Origin: Leptolyngbyaceae cyanobacterium SM1_4_3
GTDB lineage: Bacteria; Cyanobacteriota; Cyanobacteriia; Elainellales; Elainellaceae
DNA: 54,970 bases
Direction: 5' to 3'
Assembly: GCA_012031415.1 (NCBI GenBank)
Contig: JAAUTN010000010.1
Coordinates: forward strand, 1-54,970
Of the stretch, positions 1-9,111 are shown in pieces. The position numbers and the translations under genes were made by a program. Within the stretch, counting starts at the first letter, position 1; the number at the start of each line of letters is the position of its first letter. The notes below the pieces were generated by a model. The model searched no databases. It was not told the DNA's origin and saw nothing but the letters and a program-made list of their open reading frames with translations.

Positions 1-178
1 CGGCCTCGTGGCTGGTGAAGCTGGCTTCGTGGCTGGCGAAGCTAGCCTCACTTTGACGAAGCCAGCCTCGTGGCTGGTGAAGCTGACTTCGTGGCTGGCG
101 AAGCTAGCCTCACTTTTGGCGAAGCCAGCCTCGTGGCTGGTGAAGCTGGCTTCATGGCTGGCGAAGCTAGCCTCGCCC
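1..178. repeat. Tandem repeat of about 60 bp built from palindromic modules
   Basis: Three consecutive copies of a roughly 60-63 bp unit are visible. Each contains GCCAGCCTCGTGGCTGGTG, then GAAGCTGGCTTC, then GTGGCTGGCGAAGCTAGCCT. The sub-modules are inverted repeats of each other (GAAGCCAGC against GCTGGCTTC, GCCAGCC against GGCTGGC), so the tract could form several hairpins. Open frames through it translate to low-complexity repeats of Ala/Ser/Trp/Leu/Lys or Gly/Glu/Ala/Ser and are almost certainly not genes. The array is cut by the window edge, so its real copy number is unknown. Confidence 0.85.
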
Positions 179-265
179 GGACACAAGCAACAAATTGGAG
201 GAGTGGTTTGCGCCCCGCCTCTGCGGAGGTATCAGTCAGTCCTTACGCATTTGAAACCTAAAACC

Positions 266-338
266 TTGATCCCCCCTTAGCCCCCCTTGAAAAAGGGGAA
301 TCCTGGAAGCCCGCTTGAAAAGGGAGTTGGGGGATTGT
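266..338. repeat. C-rich intergenic palindromic element (GATCCCCC family)
   Basis: The left part reads TTGATCCCCCCTTAGCCCCC and the right part ends CTTGAAAAGGGAGTTGGGGG followed by ATTG, so the two halves are imperfect inverted repeats. An internal CCCCCCTTGAAAAAGGGG forms its own hairpin. A related element is present at 51693-51793. Elements of this appearance are common between genes in filamentous cyanobacteria. No coding function is proposed. Confidence 0.6.
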
Positions 339-393
339 GTAACAAAAATCCCCCCTTCCAGTTCTAGAAGAGAGGATACAGGCTGAAGCACTT

Positions 394-438
394 ATGGCTC
401 AACCTAATATGGCTCAACCTAATATGGCTCAACCTAAG
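394..438. repeat. Three 15-bp direct repeats next to the peroxiredoxin gene
   Basis: ATGGCTCAACCTAAT is repeated three times in register; the last copy ends in AAGG instead of AATA. The array stops four bases before the stop codon of the minus-strand peroxiredoxin gene. The plus frame would read Met-Ala-Gln-Pro-Asn repeats but continues antisense to the peroxiredoxin gene, so it is not taken as a gene. Confidence 0.8.
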
Positions 439-441
439 GAG

Positions 442-1077
442 TTACTTGTTGGGCTGAGGCGTTGTCCGCAGGTAAGGCTTCACTTCGGTAACGCCTTTGG
501 GGAATTTTTGCTTTGCTTCTTCGGTGGAAATAGTTGGAACCACCACCACATCATCGCCATCTTTCCAGTTTGCTGGAGTCGCAACGCTGTAGTTGTCAGT
601 CAGTTGCAGCGAATCGATGACGCGCAGAATTTCGTCAAAGTTACGTCCTGCACTCGGAGGATAGGTCAGCGTCAGACGCAGTTTCTTGCTGGGGTCGATG
701 ACGAAGACTGCCCGGACGGTCACTTTTGCGTTGGCGTTGGGGTGAATCATTCCATACAGGTCAGACACCTTTTTGTCGTCGTCTGCCAGGATGGGGTAGT
801 TGAGTGAGGTACTTTGAGTTTCTTCGATGTCACCAATCCAACCCTTGTGAGATTCAACATCGTCAACGCTGAGGGCGATCGCCTTGACATTGCGCTTGTC
901 GAATTCGGGCTTGAGCTTGGCAACTTCACCCAATTCTGTGGTGCAAACGGGAGTAAAGTCCGCAGGATGAGAGAATAAAATCACCCAGCTATCGCCAGCC
1001 CAGTCGTAGAAGCTAATTTCACCCTCGCTGGACTTCTGGGTGAAGTTGGGTACCGTATCGCCAAGTTGAAGTGCCAT
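442..1077 (-). CDS. 1-Cys peroxiredoxin (Prx6 type)
   Basis: This 211-residue protein is a thiol peroxidase of the Prx6 (1-Cys) group, which reduces hydrogen peroxide and alkyl hydroperoxides in the cytoplasm. The peroxidatic cysteine is Cys45 in the motif HPADFTPVCTTE. The length and the long C-terminal extension after the thioredoxin-like fold (YSVATPANWKDGDDVVVVP, then a Lys/Pro-rich tail) are typical of the 1-Cys group and unlike the shorter 2-Cys AhpC/Tsa group. No clear resolving cysteine is visible. The gene starts at the ATG at 1077 and is monocistronic, divergent from ureE. The family assignment is firm; the physiological substrate is inferred. Confidence 0.95.
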   Translation of the reverse strand: MALQLGDTVPNFTQKSSEGEISFYDWAGDSWVILFSHPADFTPVCTTELGEVAKLKPEFDKRNVKAIALSVDDVESHKGWIGDIEETQSTSLNYPILADDDKKVSDLYGMIHPNANAKVTVRAVFVIDPSKKLRLTLTYPPSAGRNFDEILRVIDSLQLTDNYSVATPANWKDGDDVVVVPTISTEEAKQKFPKGVTEVKPYLRTTPQPNK

Positions 1078-1250
1078 AGCTAACTTCCTGTGATTTCTAA
1101 TACAGATGCAGAAGGTATACTCTGCCTATCATGCCATATAAACCCCGGTTTTCCGCTCGGAGTTTAGACCTTATTTAGATTTTAGCGTGACCAGAGATAT
1201 TGTTGAGCTATGCCAGTTAAGTTTAAGCAAAAGAACCAGGGTAAATTTGA

Positions 1251-1264
1251 GGCGTTGCTGATTT
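1251..1264. repeat. Solitary end of a GGCGTTGCT-type palindromic element
   Basis: GGCGTTGCTGATTT matches the ends of the two complete elements at 19698-19781 and 29455-29535 (reverse complement of AAGCAACGCC). No partner end or long hairpin is seen nearby. It could be a truncated copy left 20 bp upstream of the ureE start codon, or a chance match. Confidence 0.35.
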
Positions 1265-1282
1265 ACCAATCTGACTGAATTC

Positions 1283-1771
1283 ATGCTGAATTTGACGCAG
1301 CGTTTGCCTGCCGATCCAACGGCTGTGGCTGAGTTTACATTGGCGCTAACGGCTGAAGAAAGGGTGCGATCGCGCCACTACTTTCACACAGATGAGCAAG
1401 ATTTCTACCTGAACCTGCCCAGAGGCACCGTGCTACAGGATGGCGATTTGTTGCAAACTGAGGCGGATGGGCGATTGGTTCGGATTAGTGCTAAGCCGGA
1501 ACCCGTCATGACTGTAATGGCGCAATCGTCGCTTGATTTGCTCCGGGCTGCCTATCATCTGGGCAACCGCCACGTACCGCTGGAGGTGACAGAAGCCTAC
1601 TTACGCTTTTCGCCCGATCCGGTGCTAAAGGCAATGTTGGAGCAGCAAGGGCTGGATGTATCTGAAGACATTGCCCCACTCCAACCCGAGTCCGGAGCTT
1701 ACGGACACAGCCATGCTACCGATCCTCATCTCCATCCCCCGTCAACTCCCGCTCATCCCCATGCCCAGTGA
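1283..1771 (+). CDS. ureE: Urease accessory protein UreE (nickel metallochaperone)
   Basis: UreE binds nickel and hands it to the UreG/UreF/UreD complex that builds the urease active site. The 162-residue protein has the family layout: an N-terminal peptide-binding domain (about residues 1-70, including [17 protein letters not shown]), a central metal-binding ferredoxin-like domain with [10 protein letters not shown], and a histidine-rich tail (six His in the last 22 residues, such as [13 protein letters not shown]). It is first in a ureE-ureF-ureG run. Its stop codon overlaps the likely ureF start (ATGCCCAGTGA), which suggests translational coupling. The urease subunits and ureD are not in this window. 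Confidence 0.95.
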   Translation: MLNLTQRLPADPTAVAEFTLALTAEERVRSRHYFHTDEQDFYLNLPRGTVLQDGDLLQTEADGRLVRISAKPEPVMTVMAQSSLDLLRAAYHLGNRHVPLEVTEAYLRFSPDPVLKAMLEQQGLDVSEDIAPLQPESGAYGHSHATDPHLHPPSTPAHPHAQ

Positions 1772-2492
1772 ACCGCGATTAGACCTCAATACCTCTCCTA
1801 CCCCTTCCCCCCTTCACTCCTCCACTTCCTCACTCCTTCATCTGATGCAACTGGTTAGTCCGGCGCTTCCTGTGGGGGCGTATAGCTACTCTGAGGGACT
1901 GGAAACGCTGGTGCAGTCCAGCAATTTAGTCGATGCCGAAAGTCTACAGCACTGGCTGGTTCAAGAATTGCGCTATGGGGCAGTGCAACTGGAGGCAGCG
2001 GTAATGGTGCGAGTGTATCAGGCTGCGCTCGCCTCTGACCCAGCCCCCCTCAGCGATTGGAATCAATGGCTCTCAGCCTTCCGTGAAACCGAAGAACTGC
2101 GACAGCAAAGCTGGCAGATGGGCCGCTCTTTGAGTCGATTATTGCTTGAGCTACAGCCTCAAGCCGCTGAACGGCTTCACGCCTGTGGAGAACCCTGTAA
2201 TTTTGCTGTTGCCTTTGCGATCGCCGCTCATTCCTGGCAGATCGACTGCAAGACTATGCTCTTGGGCTATCTTCACAGTTGGGCAACTAATCTGGTGAAT
2301 GCAGGAGTTCGGCTGATTCCGCTAGGGCAAACTGCGGGGCAGCGTTTATTGTTAAATCTCTGTGCCGAAATCGAAACTACAACGACCGCCATTTTAGAAA
2401 TGAAGGAAGAAGATTTTGGAATCTGTAGCTGGGGAGTGGCGATCGCCAGCATGAACCATGAAACGCTTTATTCCCGCCTGTTTCGCAGTTAA
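1761..2492 (+). CDS. ureF: Urease accessory protein UreF
   Basis: UreF is the helical scaffold of the urease activation complex; with UreD it couples UreG GTP hydrolysis to nickel insertion. Diagnostic sequence is [20 protein letters not shown] near the N-terminus and the C-terminal [23 protein letters not shown] chose the ATG at 1761 because it overlaps the ureE stop codon, giving 243 residues. The open frame extends back to 1656 inside ureE, and an ATG at 1845 lies directly before the conserved start of the domain. The segment between 1761 and 1845 encodes a Ser/Thr/Pro/Leu-rich stretch from a C/T-rich heptamer-like repeat and is probably not part of the fold. Confidence 0.93.
   Translation: MPSEPRLDLNTSPTPSPLHSSTSSLLHLMQLVSPALPVGAYSYSEGLETLVQSSNLVDAESLQHWLVQELRYGAVQLEAAVMVRVYQAALASDPAPLSDWNQWLSAFRETEELRQQSWQMGRSLSRLLLELQPQAAERLHACGEPCNFAVAFAIAAHSWQIDCKTMLLGYLHSWATNLVNAGVRLIPLGQTAGQRLLLNLCAEIETTTTAILEMKEEDFGICSWGVAIASMNHETLYSRLFRS
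1783..1843. repeat. C/T-rich heptamer-like repeat inside the ureF 5' end
   Basis: The tract CCCCTTCCCCCCTTCACTCC continuing with TCCACTTCCTCACTCCTTCA resembles the degenerate heptamer repeats seen at 51827-51868 and 54896-54935. It encodes [17 protein letters not shown] of UreF, so a repeat tract appears to have been taken into a reading frame or to have formed there. Confidence 0.5.
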
Positions 2493-2548
2493 AAATACTA
2501 CGCTCTCATAAGCTATCATCTGCAAATTCTAAATAGAAGAGGGAAAGA

Positions 2549-3169
2549 ATGCTTACGTTTCGAGTGGGAATTGCTGGGCCGGTTGGATCAGGCAAAACTG
2601 CCCTGGTAGATGCGCTGTGTAAGACAATGCGCGATCGCTACAGCATTGCCGTTGTCACCAATGACATCTACACCCAGGAAGACGCACAGTTTTTGGTGCG
2701 AAGTCAGGCGTTGGAGGGCGATCGCATCGTTGGCGTAGAAACAGGTGGCTGTCCCCACACAGCGATTCGGGAAGATGCCTCGATTAACCTAGTGGCGATC
2801 GAGCAGCTAGAGCGGCAGTTTGGCAACCTGGATCTAGTCTTTGTTGAAAGCGGAGGAGATAACCTGGCCTCCACCTTCAGCCCAGAACTAGTTGACCTGA
2901 CCATTTATGTCATCGACGTTGCCGCTGGCGATAAAATTCCTCGCAAGGGCGGCCCGGGAATTACCAAATCTGATCTGCTGGTGATTAACAAAATCGATCT
3001 GGCACCGCTGGTCGGGGCAGATCTAGACGTTATGGAGCGAGATACTCGCAAGATGAGGGGCGAGAAGCCATTCGTATTTACAAATCTCAAGATTCGCCAG
3101 GGATTGGAAACTGTAGTTAATTTGATTCAGCTTCACATGGGCAAAAGTCTCTCTACAACGGCGAACTGA
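2549..3169 (+). CDS. ureG: Urease accessory GTPase UreG
   Basis: UreG is the SIMIBI-class GTPase that carries nickel from UreE to apo-urease. The 206-residue protein has the P-loop GPVGSGKT (residues 8-15), the [15 protein letters not shown] segment containing the Cys-Pro-His nickel-binding motif, the ESGGDNLA switch region and the NKID guanine-specificity motif. A purine-rich ribosome binding site (GAGGGA) precedes the ATG at 2549. It lies 56 bp downstream of ureF and probably shares its transcript. Very well conserved family. Confidence 0.98.
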   Translation: MLTFRVGIAGPVGSGKTALVDALCKTMRDRYSIAVVTNDIYTQEDAQFLVRSQALEGDRIVGVETGGCPHTAIREDASINLVAIEQLERQFGNLDLVFVESGGDNLASTFSPELVDLTIYVIDVAAGDKIPRKGGPGITKSDLLVINKIDLAPLVGADLDVMERDTRKMRGEKPFVFTNLKIRQGLETVVNLIQLHMGKSLSTTAN

Positions 3170-3186
3170 GTCACCTGAAAAGAAAA

Positions 3187-3209
3187 TAGGGTGGGCATTG
3201 CCCACCCTA
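3187..3209. terminator. Perfect hairpin between convergent ureG and infB
   Basis: TAGGGTGGGC, loop ATT, then GCCCACCCTA forms a 10-bp perfect stem in the 63 bp between two converging stop codons. Either strand could use it as a transcription stop, although neither side has a strong T-run. Related GTAGGGTGGG motifs occur at 31621-31696, so it may also be a dispersed repeat. Confidence 0.6.
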
Positions 3210-3232
3210 CAGAGTGTTTATCTACGAAAGAA

Positions 3233-6200
3233 TTAGGCAGAGAGCGATCGCCGCTTGGAAATCAGGCGATAGGTTTCAATAATGTCACTCACTTCCCAAG
3301 CGTTGAAGCTATCAATCCCGATACCGCATTCGTATCCAGCATTGACTTCCTTCGCGTCATCTTTCATGCGCTTCAGCGAATCTAGGCTGCCCTCAAAGAC
3401 AACATTCCCGCTACGACGAACCCGCACCTTGCAGTTACGAATTGCTTTGCCCGACTGCACATAGCAGCCTGCAACGGCACCACGACCCACCGGGAAGACT
3501 GCCCGAACTTCCACTTGACCTAGAGGTTCTTCCACCATTTCTGGCTCTAGCAACCCTTCCATCGCGCCCTGGATATCTTCCAGCAGCTTGTAGATGATGT
3601 TGTACTCACGCACGTCTACTCCGGCGCGATCGGCGGACTGCCTTGCACCGCTTGCAAGAGTCGTATTAAAGCCAACAATCACCGCATCACTTGCCGCTGC
3701 CAAATCAACATCCGTTTCCGTGATTTCACCTGGGGCAGAGAGTAATACCCGCACCTGAACCTCTTTTTGAGGAAGCTGCTGCAATGCTCCCAAAATGGCC
3801 TCGACTGAACCCTGCACGTCTGCCTTCAGGATCAGGTTTAGCTCCTTTAGGTCGCCTTCCTGAGCCTGGGCAGAAAGCGTATTCAGACTGACCCGTCGAG
3901 ATGCCATCGCTTGCTGCAAGCGAGACTGACGCTGCTGGTCAGTTCGGCTGGAGGCAACCGATCGCGCCTCCTTCTCATCCAGGAAGACCTCAAACTCATC
4001 ACCCGCAGCAGGCACATCGCTCAGACCCAGCACCTCAACGGCAAAGGAAGGCGAGGCCGTATCCACTCGCTTACTCCGGTCATCAATCATCGCGCGGACT
4101 TTACCAAAGGCGGAGCCTGCCACTAATACATCGCCGACTTTCAGCGTCCCGTTTTGAATCAATAAGGTTGCCACTGGACCTCTGGCTTTATCCAGGTTTG
4201 CCTCAATAACCGTCCCTCTGGCGGGGCGATCGGGGTTGGCGTAGAGATCTTCGACCTCCGACACAAGCAGCAGCATTTCCAGCAGATTGTCCAGATTCTC
4301 ACCGTTGATTGCGCTGACCGGAACCATGATGGTTTCACCACCCCATTCCTCCGGCACCAGCCCAAACTCGGTTAGCTCCTGCTTCACCCGTTCTGGCTGA
4401 GCCTCTTCTTTGTCAACCTTGTTGATTGCAACTACAATTGGCACTTCGGCAGCCTTGGCATGGCTGATGGCTTCAATGGTTTGAGGCCTCACGCCATCGT
4501 CTGCGGCGACCACCAGCACCGCGATATCTGTAACTCTGGCTCCTCTTGCCCGCATTGCGGTAAAGGCCTCGTGACCTGGCGTATCCAGGAAGACGACTTG
4601 CTGCATTTCGCCTTCATGCTCAACATCGACATGGTAAGCACCGATGTGCTGTGTAATGCCGCCTGCCTCGCCCTGAGCCACTTTGGTTTTGCGAATCGAG
4701 TCGAGCAGAGTAGTCTTACCGTGATCGACGTGTCCCATGATCGTGACCACAGGAGGACGACGCTGGAGATTCTTCAGGTCATTCGCATCGAGCATCTCGG
4801 TAACTTTCTTTGCCTCGGCCTCAGCTTCAGCAGTCTCTACCGTTACGCTCATTTCCTCTGCCACCATCGTTGCAGTAGGAATGTCTAAAATTTGGTTGAT
4901 GTTGGCAATGATGCCTTTGAAGAAGAGCGCTTTAATAATCTCTGTTTCGGGTACCACCAGCGCCTCGGCTAGGTCATGAACGGTCAAACTGCCTGTCAGC
5001 ACGAGATGCTCTGGGCGCTCGACTTTCACTTCTTCGCGGCGATCGCGCCGATAGCTTCTAGAAGAATCACGCCCCTTACTCTTCTGAGTTGGGCTGGCAA
5101 CTGCCACAGGCTTTGCTTGACCTGGGCGGCCCTTAGGTTTAGGTGGACGCGCTAGCGACAAGCTGACCTGCATAGAAGTGTCTTCGTCGTTCGCGTTGAG
5201 AACGTCCTCCAGTTCCTCTTCATCCTCATCCAGCACAGGCTGGACTCGCCGCTTGCCCTTGGCAGCTTTAGCAGCTTTTGGTGTCTCTTCTTCTTGCTCC
5301 TCTTCCTCCCATCCTTTAGCCCGCTTGGGAACGCGAGGCAAAGTCGGTCGGCGCAACTCGTCTAATGCTCCGACTACAGGCTCAACACCCGCTTCAGACT
5401 TAGACTGCCCAGTTGTTTCTGAAGCGTCAGAGGGCGCACCCGCTCCGGGACGAACTGGCTTACGCCGCAGTTCGATCACGGGCTTTGGCTTTGGAGTAGC
5501 TGGCTCCTCAGTCTCCGTAATTGGAATCTGTTTGCCGCGATCGCCCCTTAACGCAACCCTCTCACCTCTTTCAGAAGGGACTCTAAGTTCAGGTCTTGCC
5601 GCCTCAGACGAACGCCCCTCTGAGCGATCGCTCTCTCCCTTATCGGCTCTAGCCCGCTTTAGGGTAGGACGATTCGTTAGATTAGGCTGTGAGCTTTCGA
5701 CTTTGGCAACGGGCCTGGATGGTGGTGCAATTAGATCAGGCACCTCCTCATCAGGAAGGAGCACCACTGCTTCGGTGTCTGATTCGTCGGGAATAATGGG
5801 TTCAGGTGCTGCAACTTCTTCAGGAGTGTAATCGTACAGTTCTTCTTCTGAGACAACCTCTACTGCCGCAGTCGCCTCAGCTAGCGCAGGACTATCAGCT
5901 AGCGCAGGACTGTCAGATTGGGGTCGCACGGGTCGGCTAGGAGGTCCCGCCAGACGGTTTACAGGTCGTGACCCAGACGCTACATCATTGGCCGCAACCG
6001 GATCAAATGGGGGTGCAGCAGGTGCCTCAGCTTCTACCCGTTTAGGAGGATCAGCTAAGGGACGATGGCGACGAATTTCAAGGATCTGTTGCTTCTTAAC
6101 GGGCGGCTGCACATTAGATTTTCGAGTTTGAGAACCACCGCTGTGCTGAGTTGATGAGTTGTGCTTACTGGCAGAAGAGTGATTGGTGGTGTGCTTCTCG

Positions 6201-6355
6201 GCAGCAGAGCGGATCTGAGCGGCCTCAGCTTCTGTAATGGTGCTGCTATGACTCTTGACCGCAATATTGAGCTGATCGCAAACTGCCAAAATATCCCTAT
6301 TGTCCAAATTCAATTCCTTTGATAACTCGTAAATTCTCACTTTGCCGTTGTTCAT
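3233..6355 (-). CDS. infB: Translation initiation factor IF-2
   Basis: IF-2 is the GTPase that places fMet-tRNA on the 30S subunit and promotes subunit joining. The 1040-residue protein has an N-terminal IF2_N helical domain (residues 1-50), a long Pro/Glu/Lys-rich low-complexity linker (about 55-450), a second IF2_N domain (about 455-515), then the G domain: GHVDHGKT (G1), [10 protein letters not shown] (G2), DTPGHEAF (G3), NKVD (G4) and VSAIN (G5), followed by domains II-IV. It is the last gene of the rimP-nusA-ylxR-infB cluster, but 269 bp separate it from ylxR, so it may have its own promoter. The length is normal for cyanobacteria. Confidence 0.98.
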   Translation of the reverse strand: MNNGKVRIYELSKELNLDNRDILAVCDQLNIAVKSHSSTITEAEAAQIRSAAEKHTTNHSSASKHNSSTQHSGGSQTRKSNVQPPVKKQQILEIRRHRPLADPPKRVEAEAPAAPPFDPVAANDVASGSRPVNRLAGPPSRPVRPQSDSPALADSPALAEATAAVEVVSEEELYDYTPEEVAAPEPIIPDESDTEAVVLLPDEEVPDLIAPPSRPVAKVESSQPNLTNRPTLKRARADKGESDRSEGRSSEAARPELRVPSERGERVALRGDRGKQIPITETEEPATPKPKPVIELRRKPVRPGAGAPSDASETTGQSKSEAGVEPVVGALDELRRPTLPRVPKRAKGWEEEEQEEETPKAAKAAKGKRRVQPVLDEDEEELEDVLNANDEDTSMQVSLSLARPPKPKGRPGQAKPVAVASPTQKSKGRDSSRSYRRDRREEVKVERPEHLVLTGSLTVHDLAEALVVPETEIIKALFFKGIIANINQILDIPTATMVAEEMSVTVETAEAEAEAKKVTEMLDANDLKNLQRRPPVVTIMGHVDHGKTTLLDSIRKTKVAQGEAGGITQHIGAYHVDVEHEGEMQQVVFLDTPGHEAFTAMRARGARVTDIAVLVVAADDGVRPQTIEAISHAKAAEVPIVVAINKVDKEEAQPERVKQELTEFGLVPEEWGGETIMVPVSAINGENLDNLLEMLLLVSEVEDLYANPDRPARGTVIEANLDKARGPVATLLIQNGTLKVGDVLVAGSAFGKVRAMIDDRSKRVDTASPSFAVEVLGLSDVPAAGDEFEVFLDEKEARSVASSRTDQQRQSRLQQAMASRRVSLNTLSAQAQEGDLKELNLILKADVQGSVEAILGALQQLPQKEVQVRVLLSAPGEITETDVDLAAASDAVIVGFNTTLASGARQSADRAGVDVREYNIIYKLLEDIQGAMEGLLEPEMVEEPLGQVEVRAVFPVGRGAVAGCYVQSGKAIRNCKVRVRRSGNVVFEGSLDSLKRMKDDAKEVNAGYECGIGIDSFNAWEVSDIIETYRLISKRRSLSA

Positions 6356-6624
6356 CCACGCTTCCCTCTTCGTACCGAACTTGTTGTCACATAATTTTCT
6401 GCCGCTTTTTTGATGAAACTACGCTAAATCTACTCAAGCCGTGCATCTAACCTGCAAAGTTACAGATTCTGCTCTTTTCATAATCCTACAGATGGAGGAC
6501 TTTTAGCATACTCTATAACTTTCTTCCATGAGTTTAAGAGGCTGCCCTGGAAAATAGGCAACTTCTTTTACTATCTTGCATGAACTTTTAGAAAACTGGT
6601 TGCAGCTTGTGGAGCAATTGTGAT

Positions 6625-6888
6625 TCAGGATTGGGGGTCGATGACTGATAGGCGTTGCCACAATGTTTGGTAAATTCCTTCAGGAACACAGGCCTTGAGC
6701 GATCGCCCTAGTCGATTTTTCTTGTGAGCCGTCCGCAAGCAGCTTTCCCGCGGACATAGATAAACTGATCGCCCCTCACCCTGATCTAATTCTACCGTAC
6801 CAGACGGATGCACTCTGACCACTCGCCAGAAGTCTGACTTTGGCGCAACCTTGCGACAGCTCACACAGCGGCGGTAGTTAGGCAACAT
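6625..6888 (-). CDS. ylxR: YlxR-family RNA-binding / nucleoid-associated protein (DUF448)
   Basis: This 87-residue protein begins MLPNYRRCVSCRKVAPKSDF, with the RRCVxCR signature of the YlxR family. Family members lie between nusA and infB and are reported to bind RNA or act as nucleoid-associated regulators. The GRSVYLCPRESC segment and basic KKNRLGRSLK stretch are also typical. It starts only 5 bp after the nusA stop codon, so the two are almost certainly cotranscribed. The biochemical role here is not established. Confidence 0.9.
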   Translation of the reverse strand: MLPNYRRCVSCRKVAPKSDFWRVVRVHPSGTVELDQGEGRSVYLCPRESCLRTAHKKNRLGRSLKACVPEGIYQTLWQRLSVIDPQS

Positions 6889-6893
6889 AGCTT

Positions 6894-8285
6894 CTACGGT
6901 CTGAAATCTGACTGCGGACGCTGGAGCGCGTTGTCTGTCTCGACCCCAAACCCGTCCGCTGAAGTTGCAGGTTCAGGTGAGGGTTCAAGCTCTGGCTCAT
7001 CCGACTCTCCTTCAGGCTCTGATTCAAACTCTGACTCAAATTCTTCTGATTCCAGATCCTCCTCCAGATCTTCCTCTTCCTGCCACGCCGCCTCTTGAGC
7101 CTGACGACGTTCTTCGGTCAGTGCTGCTATTTTCTGGTTTTCTGCCTCATAGTCGTACTTAGCCGAATCTTTGATATCAATCTTCCAGCCTGTTAAACGC
7201 GCTGCCAGACGGACATTCTGCCCCTCTTTGCCGATCGCCAAACTCAACTGATCTTCCGGCACCAGTACGTGGGCCTGCCGATCTTCTGGATTGATCAGAC
7301 GCACTTCATCTACCCGTGCTGGACTCAGCGCATTAGCGATATAAGTCGCGGGGTCAGGCGACCAGCGAATTACGTCGATCTTTTCGCCACGTAGCTCGTT
7401 CACCACAACCTGGATGCGTGAACCCCGTGCGCCAATGCAGGCCCCCACTGGGTCAACATCCCGCTCCAGGGTATCTACAGCAATTTTAGTGCGAGGGCCA
7501 ACTGAGCGAGAGGGAGGATTAGCTTCTCGTGCAACGGCTACAATTCGCACAATTTCATCTTCAATTTCGGGAACTTCGTTGGCAAACAAGTCTACGACGA
7601 GTCCAGCATCTGCTCTAGACACCAGAAGCTGTGGGCCGCGATGTGCCCCTTCTGAGACGCGCTTTAAGAAAACCTTAAACACCGCGTTGGCTCGGTAGTT
7701 ATCGTTGGGTAACTGGTCGCGCTTGAGCAGTTCCGCCTCGACTTCAGGTTGCCCAAAGCCGCTGCTGACTGCCATGATCACAGACTGTCGCTCAAATCGC
7801 AGCACTCGCGCCTGAGGTAGAACGGTTCCTTCCAGATCCTGAAATTCTTCCTGAACAAGTTTGCGCTGCTGATCCCGCAGCTTTTGGGCCAATACTTGCT
7901 TAGTCTGGATTGCCGCCATGCGCCCAAATTCGCCCTGGTCAGGGGTGACATCTAGTACCACCGTGTCGCCCAGTTGTGCTTCATCTGCGACTTCCTGCAC
8001 TTCCTGAAGAGCGATCTGGTGGTCGGGTGTGGTAACTTCCTCCACGATGGTTTTGGCAGCGAGGACGCGAAACCCTTCGTCTTCGATGTCTAGCTCAACC
8101 TCAAAATTGTTGAAATATTCTTCATCAAAGTTGGCACTATCTGGGCGGTGGGTGCGGCGATAGCGCTCGTATCCTTTCAGCAGGGCTTCTCGCAGGGCAG
8201 CTTGAACCGCGTGTTTGGGCAAGTTGCGCTCACGGCTGATGCCGTCAATCATGTCTTGGAGTCCGGGTAAGCTGACCATTGACAT
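6894..8285 (-). CDS. nusA: Transcription termination/antitermination factor NusA
   Basis: NusA binds RNA polymerase and nascent RNA to control pausing, termination and antitermination. The protein has the N-terminal polymerase-binding domain (MVSLPGLQDMIDGISRERNL), an S1 domain (about residues 95-165, GTVLPQARVLRFE), and KH1 and KH2 domains (GACIGARGSRIQ, LAIGKEGQNVRLAARLTGW). It ends in a very acidic Glu/Ser-rich tail without the extra repeats of E. coli NusA. I place the start at the ATG at 8285 because AGGAGG sits 8 bp upstream (8294-8299); the frame is open further upstream (to 8399) but without conserved sequence. Length 463 residues. Confidence 0.97.
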   Translation of the reverse strand: MSMVSLPGLQDMIDGISRERNLPKHAVQAALREALLKGYERYRRTHRPDSANFDEEYFNNFEVELDIEDEGFRVLAAKTIVEEVTTPDHQIALQEVQEVADEAQLGDTVVLDVTPDQGEFGRMAAIQTKQVLAQKLRDQQRKLVQEEFQDLEGTVLPQARVLRFERQSVIMAVSSGFGQPEVEAELLKRDQLPNDNYRANAVFKVFLKRVSEGAHRGPQLLVSRADAGLVVDLFANEVPEIEDEIVRIVAVAREANPPSRSVGPRTKIAVDTLERDVDPVGACIGARGSRIQVVVNELRGEKIDVIRWSPDPATYIANALSPARVDEVRLINPEDRQAHVLVPEDQLSLAIGKEGQNVRLAARLTGWKIDIKDSAKYDYEAENQKIAALTEERRQAQEAAWQEEEDLEEDLESEEFESEFESEPEGESDEPELEPSPEPATSADGFGVETDNALQRPQSDFRP

Positions 8286-8293
8286 AGAACTAA

Positions 8294-8299
8294 CCTCCT
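8294..8299 (-). promoter_or_regulatory. Strong Shine-Dalgarno sequence fixing the nusA start
   Basis: On the minus strand AGGAGG is followed by an 8-base spacer and ATGTCAATGGTC. This supports the internal start of nusA over the longer open frame. Confidence 0.8.
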
Positions 8300-8418
8300 G
8301 ATGATTCGATTCGGTTTTGTATTTGGTGTGGTGATAGTTTTTGTTGGCGGCTTCGAGTCTTGAGGTACTTGAGGTATGAGTTTTGAACTCAAGACCCAAG
8401 AGCTAGAACTCAAACAAT

Positions 8419-8880
8419 TTAAGGGCTTTCGTCTAGCTGCACTTTGTCGATCAGGTGACGTGGAATGGCGATCGCCCGTCCCTTTTTGTTCAAATAAAGG
8501 GCCTCTTCGTCACGCCGGATCAGTTTCCCAGTCCAGGATTTTTGTCCCTCGTATGGTTCTGTTGTCATCACCACGACAGGAAAGCCTTTGAAAGAAGCAA
8601 ATTCCCGGTCGGTTGTCAGGTTGCGAGAAATTCCAGGGCTGGAAATTTCTAAAAAGTAGGCATCAGGGATCACGTCTGTCTCGTCTAAGGCAGCTTCTAG
8701 CGCCCGACTCATTTGCTCACAGTTTTCTAAACTGACATCGCCTTGAGGATTACGAATGTCTACCCGCAAGACGGGTGGATGCTGATTGGTGTGAAAAACA
8801 GCCGTAACAATCTCTAACCCTAAGCTCTTGGCGAGGGGGGCTGCTAAATCGACGATTTTAGGAATCAATGGATGAGCCAT
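8419..8880 (-). CDS. rimP: Ribosome maturation factor RimP
   Basis: RimP assists late 30S subunit assembly. The 153-residue protein has the typical pattern: MAHPLIPKIVDLAAPLAKSLGLEIV, an NCEQMSRALEAALDE helix, the hallmark YFLEISSPGISRNLTTDREF motif, and a C-terminal SH3-like domain (SWTGKLIRRDEEALYL). The open frame extends to 9015, but that extension runs through a terminator hairpin (about 8966-8993), so the ATG at 8880, with GAGAGAAAG before it, is the likely start. It heads the nusA-ylxR-infB cluster, the usual bacterial order. Confidence 0.95.
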   Translation of the reverse strand: MAHPLIPKIVDLAAPLAKSLGLEIVTAVFHTNQHPPVLRVDIRNPQGDVSLENCEQMSRALEAALDETDVIPDAYFLEISSPGISRNLTTDREFASFKGFPVVVMTTEPYEGQKSWTGKLIRRDEEALYLNKKGRAIAIPRHLIDKVQLDESP

Positions 8881-8961
8881 CTTTCTCTCAAGATGCTGTG
8901 CAGATATGCTTAAAGCGCCAAGCGGGTAGTACCATCCGTAGCCTGTTTGAGCTTTTCGTTG

Positions 8962-8993
8962 CAATAAAAAAAGTGGGGTCGGGCCCACTTCCA
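8962..8993 (-). terminator. Rho-independent terminator upstream of rimP
   Basis: Read on the minus strand, AAGTGGG, loop CCCGAC, CCCACTT is followed by a run of T. It lies about 120 bp after the stop codon of the membrane-protein gene at 9112-10611 and about 85 bp before rimP. The simplest reading is termination of the upstream gene. Attenuation in a rimP leader is an alternative. Confidence 0.75.
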
Positions 8994-9111
8994 ACGAAAT
9001 GATGTCCAAAAACACGACGAAATGCAGGCTTGCCCTTCGTCAATGATCAGTCTAGCGCATTCGATTCAGAGTTGGCACACACCGCTGTTATCACTATGAG
9101 CAACGGGTTAC

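Noticed and set aside
394-807. Plus-strand frame of 137 codons beginning with Met-Ala-Gln-Pro-Asn repeats
   Set aside because: Almost all of it lies antisense to the clear peroxiredoxin gene; only the repeat part is unique.
5178-5831. Ser-rich plus-strand frame of 217 codons
   Set aside because: Antisense to the Glu/Asp-rich linker of infB; the low-complexity translation is a shadow of that region.
8286-8399. Longer N-terminus for nusA
   Set aside because: The extra residues are not family-like and AGGAGG sits at the right distance from the internal ATG at 8285.
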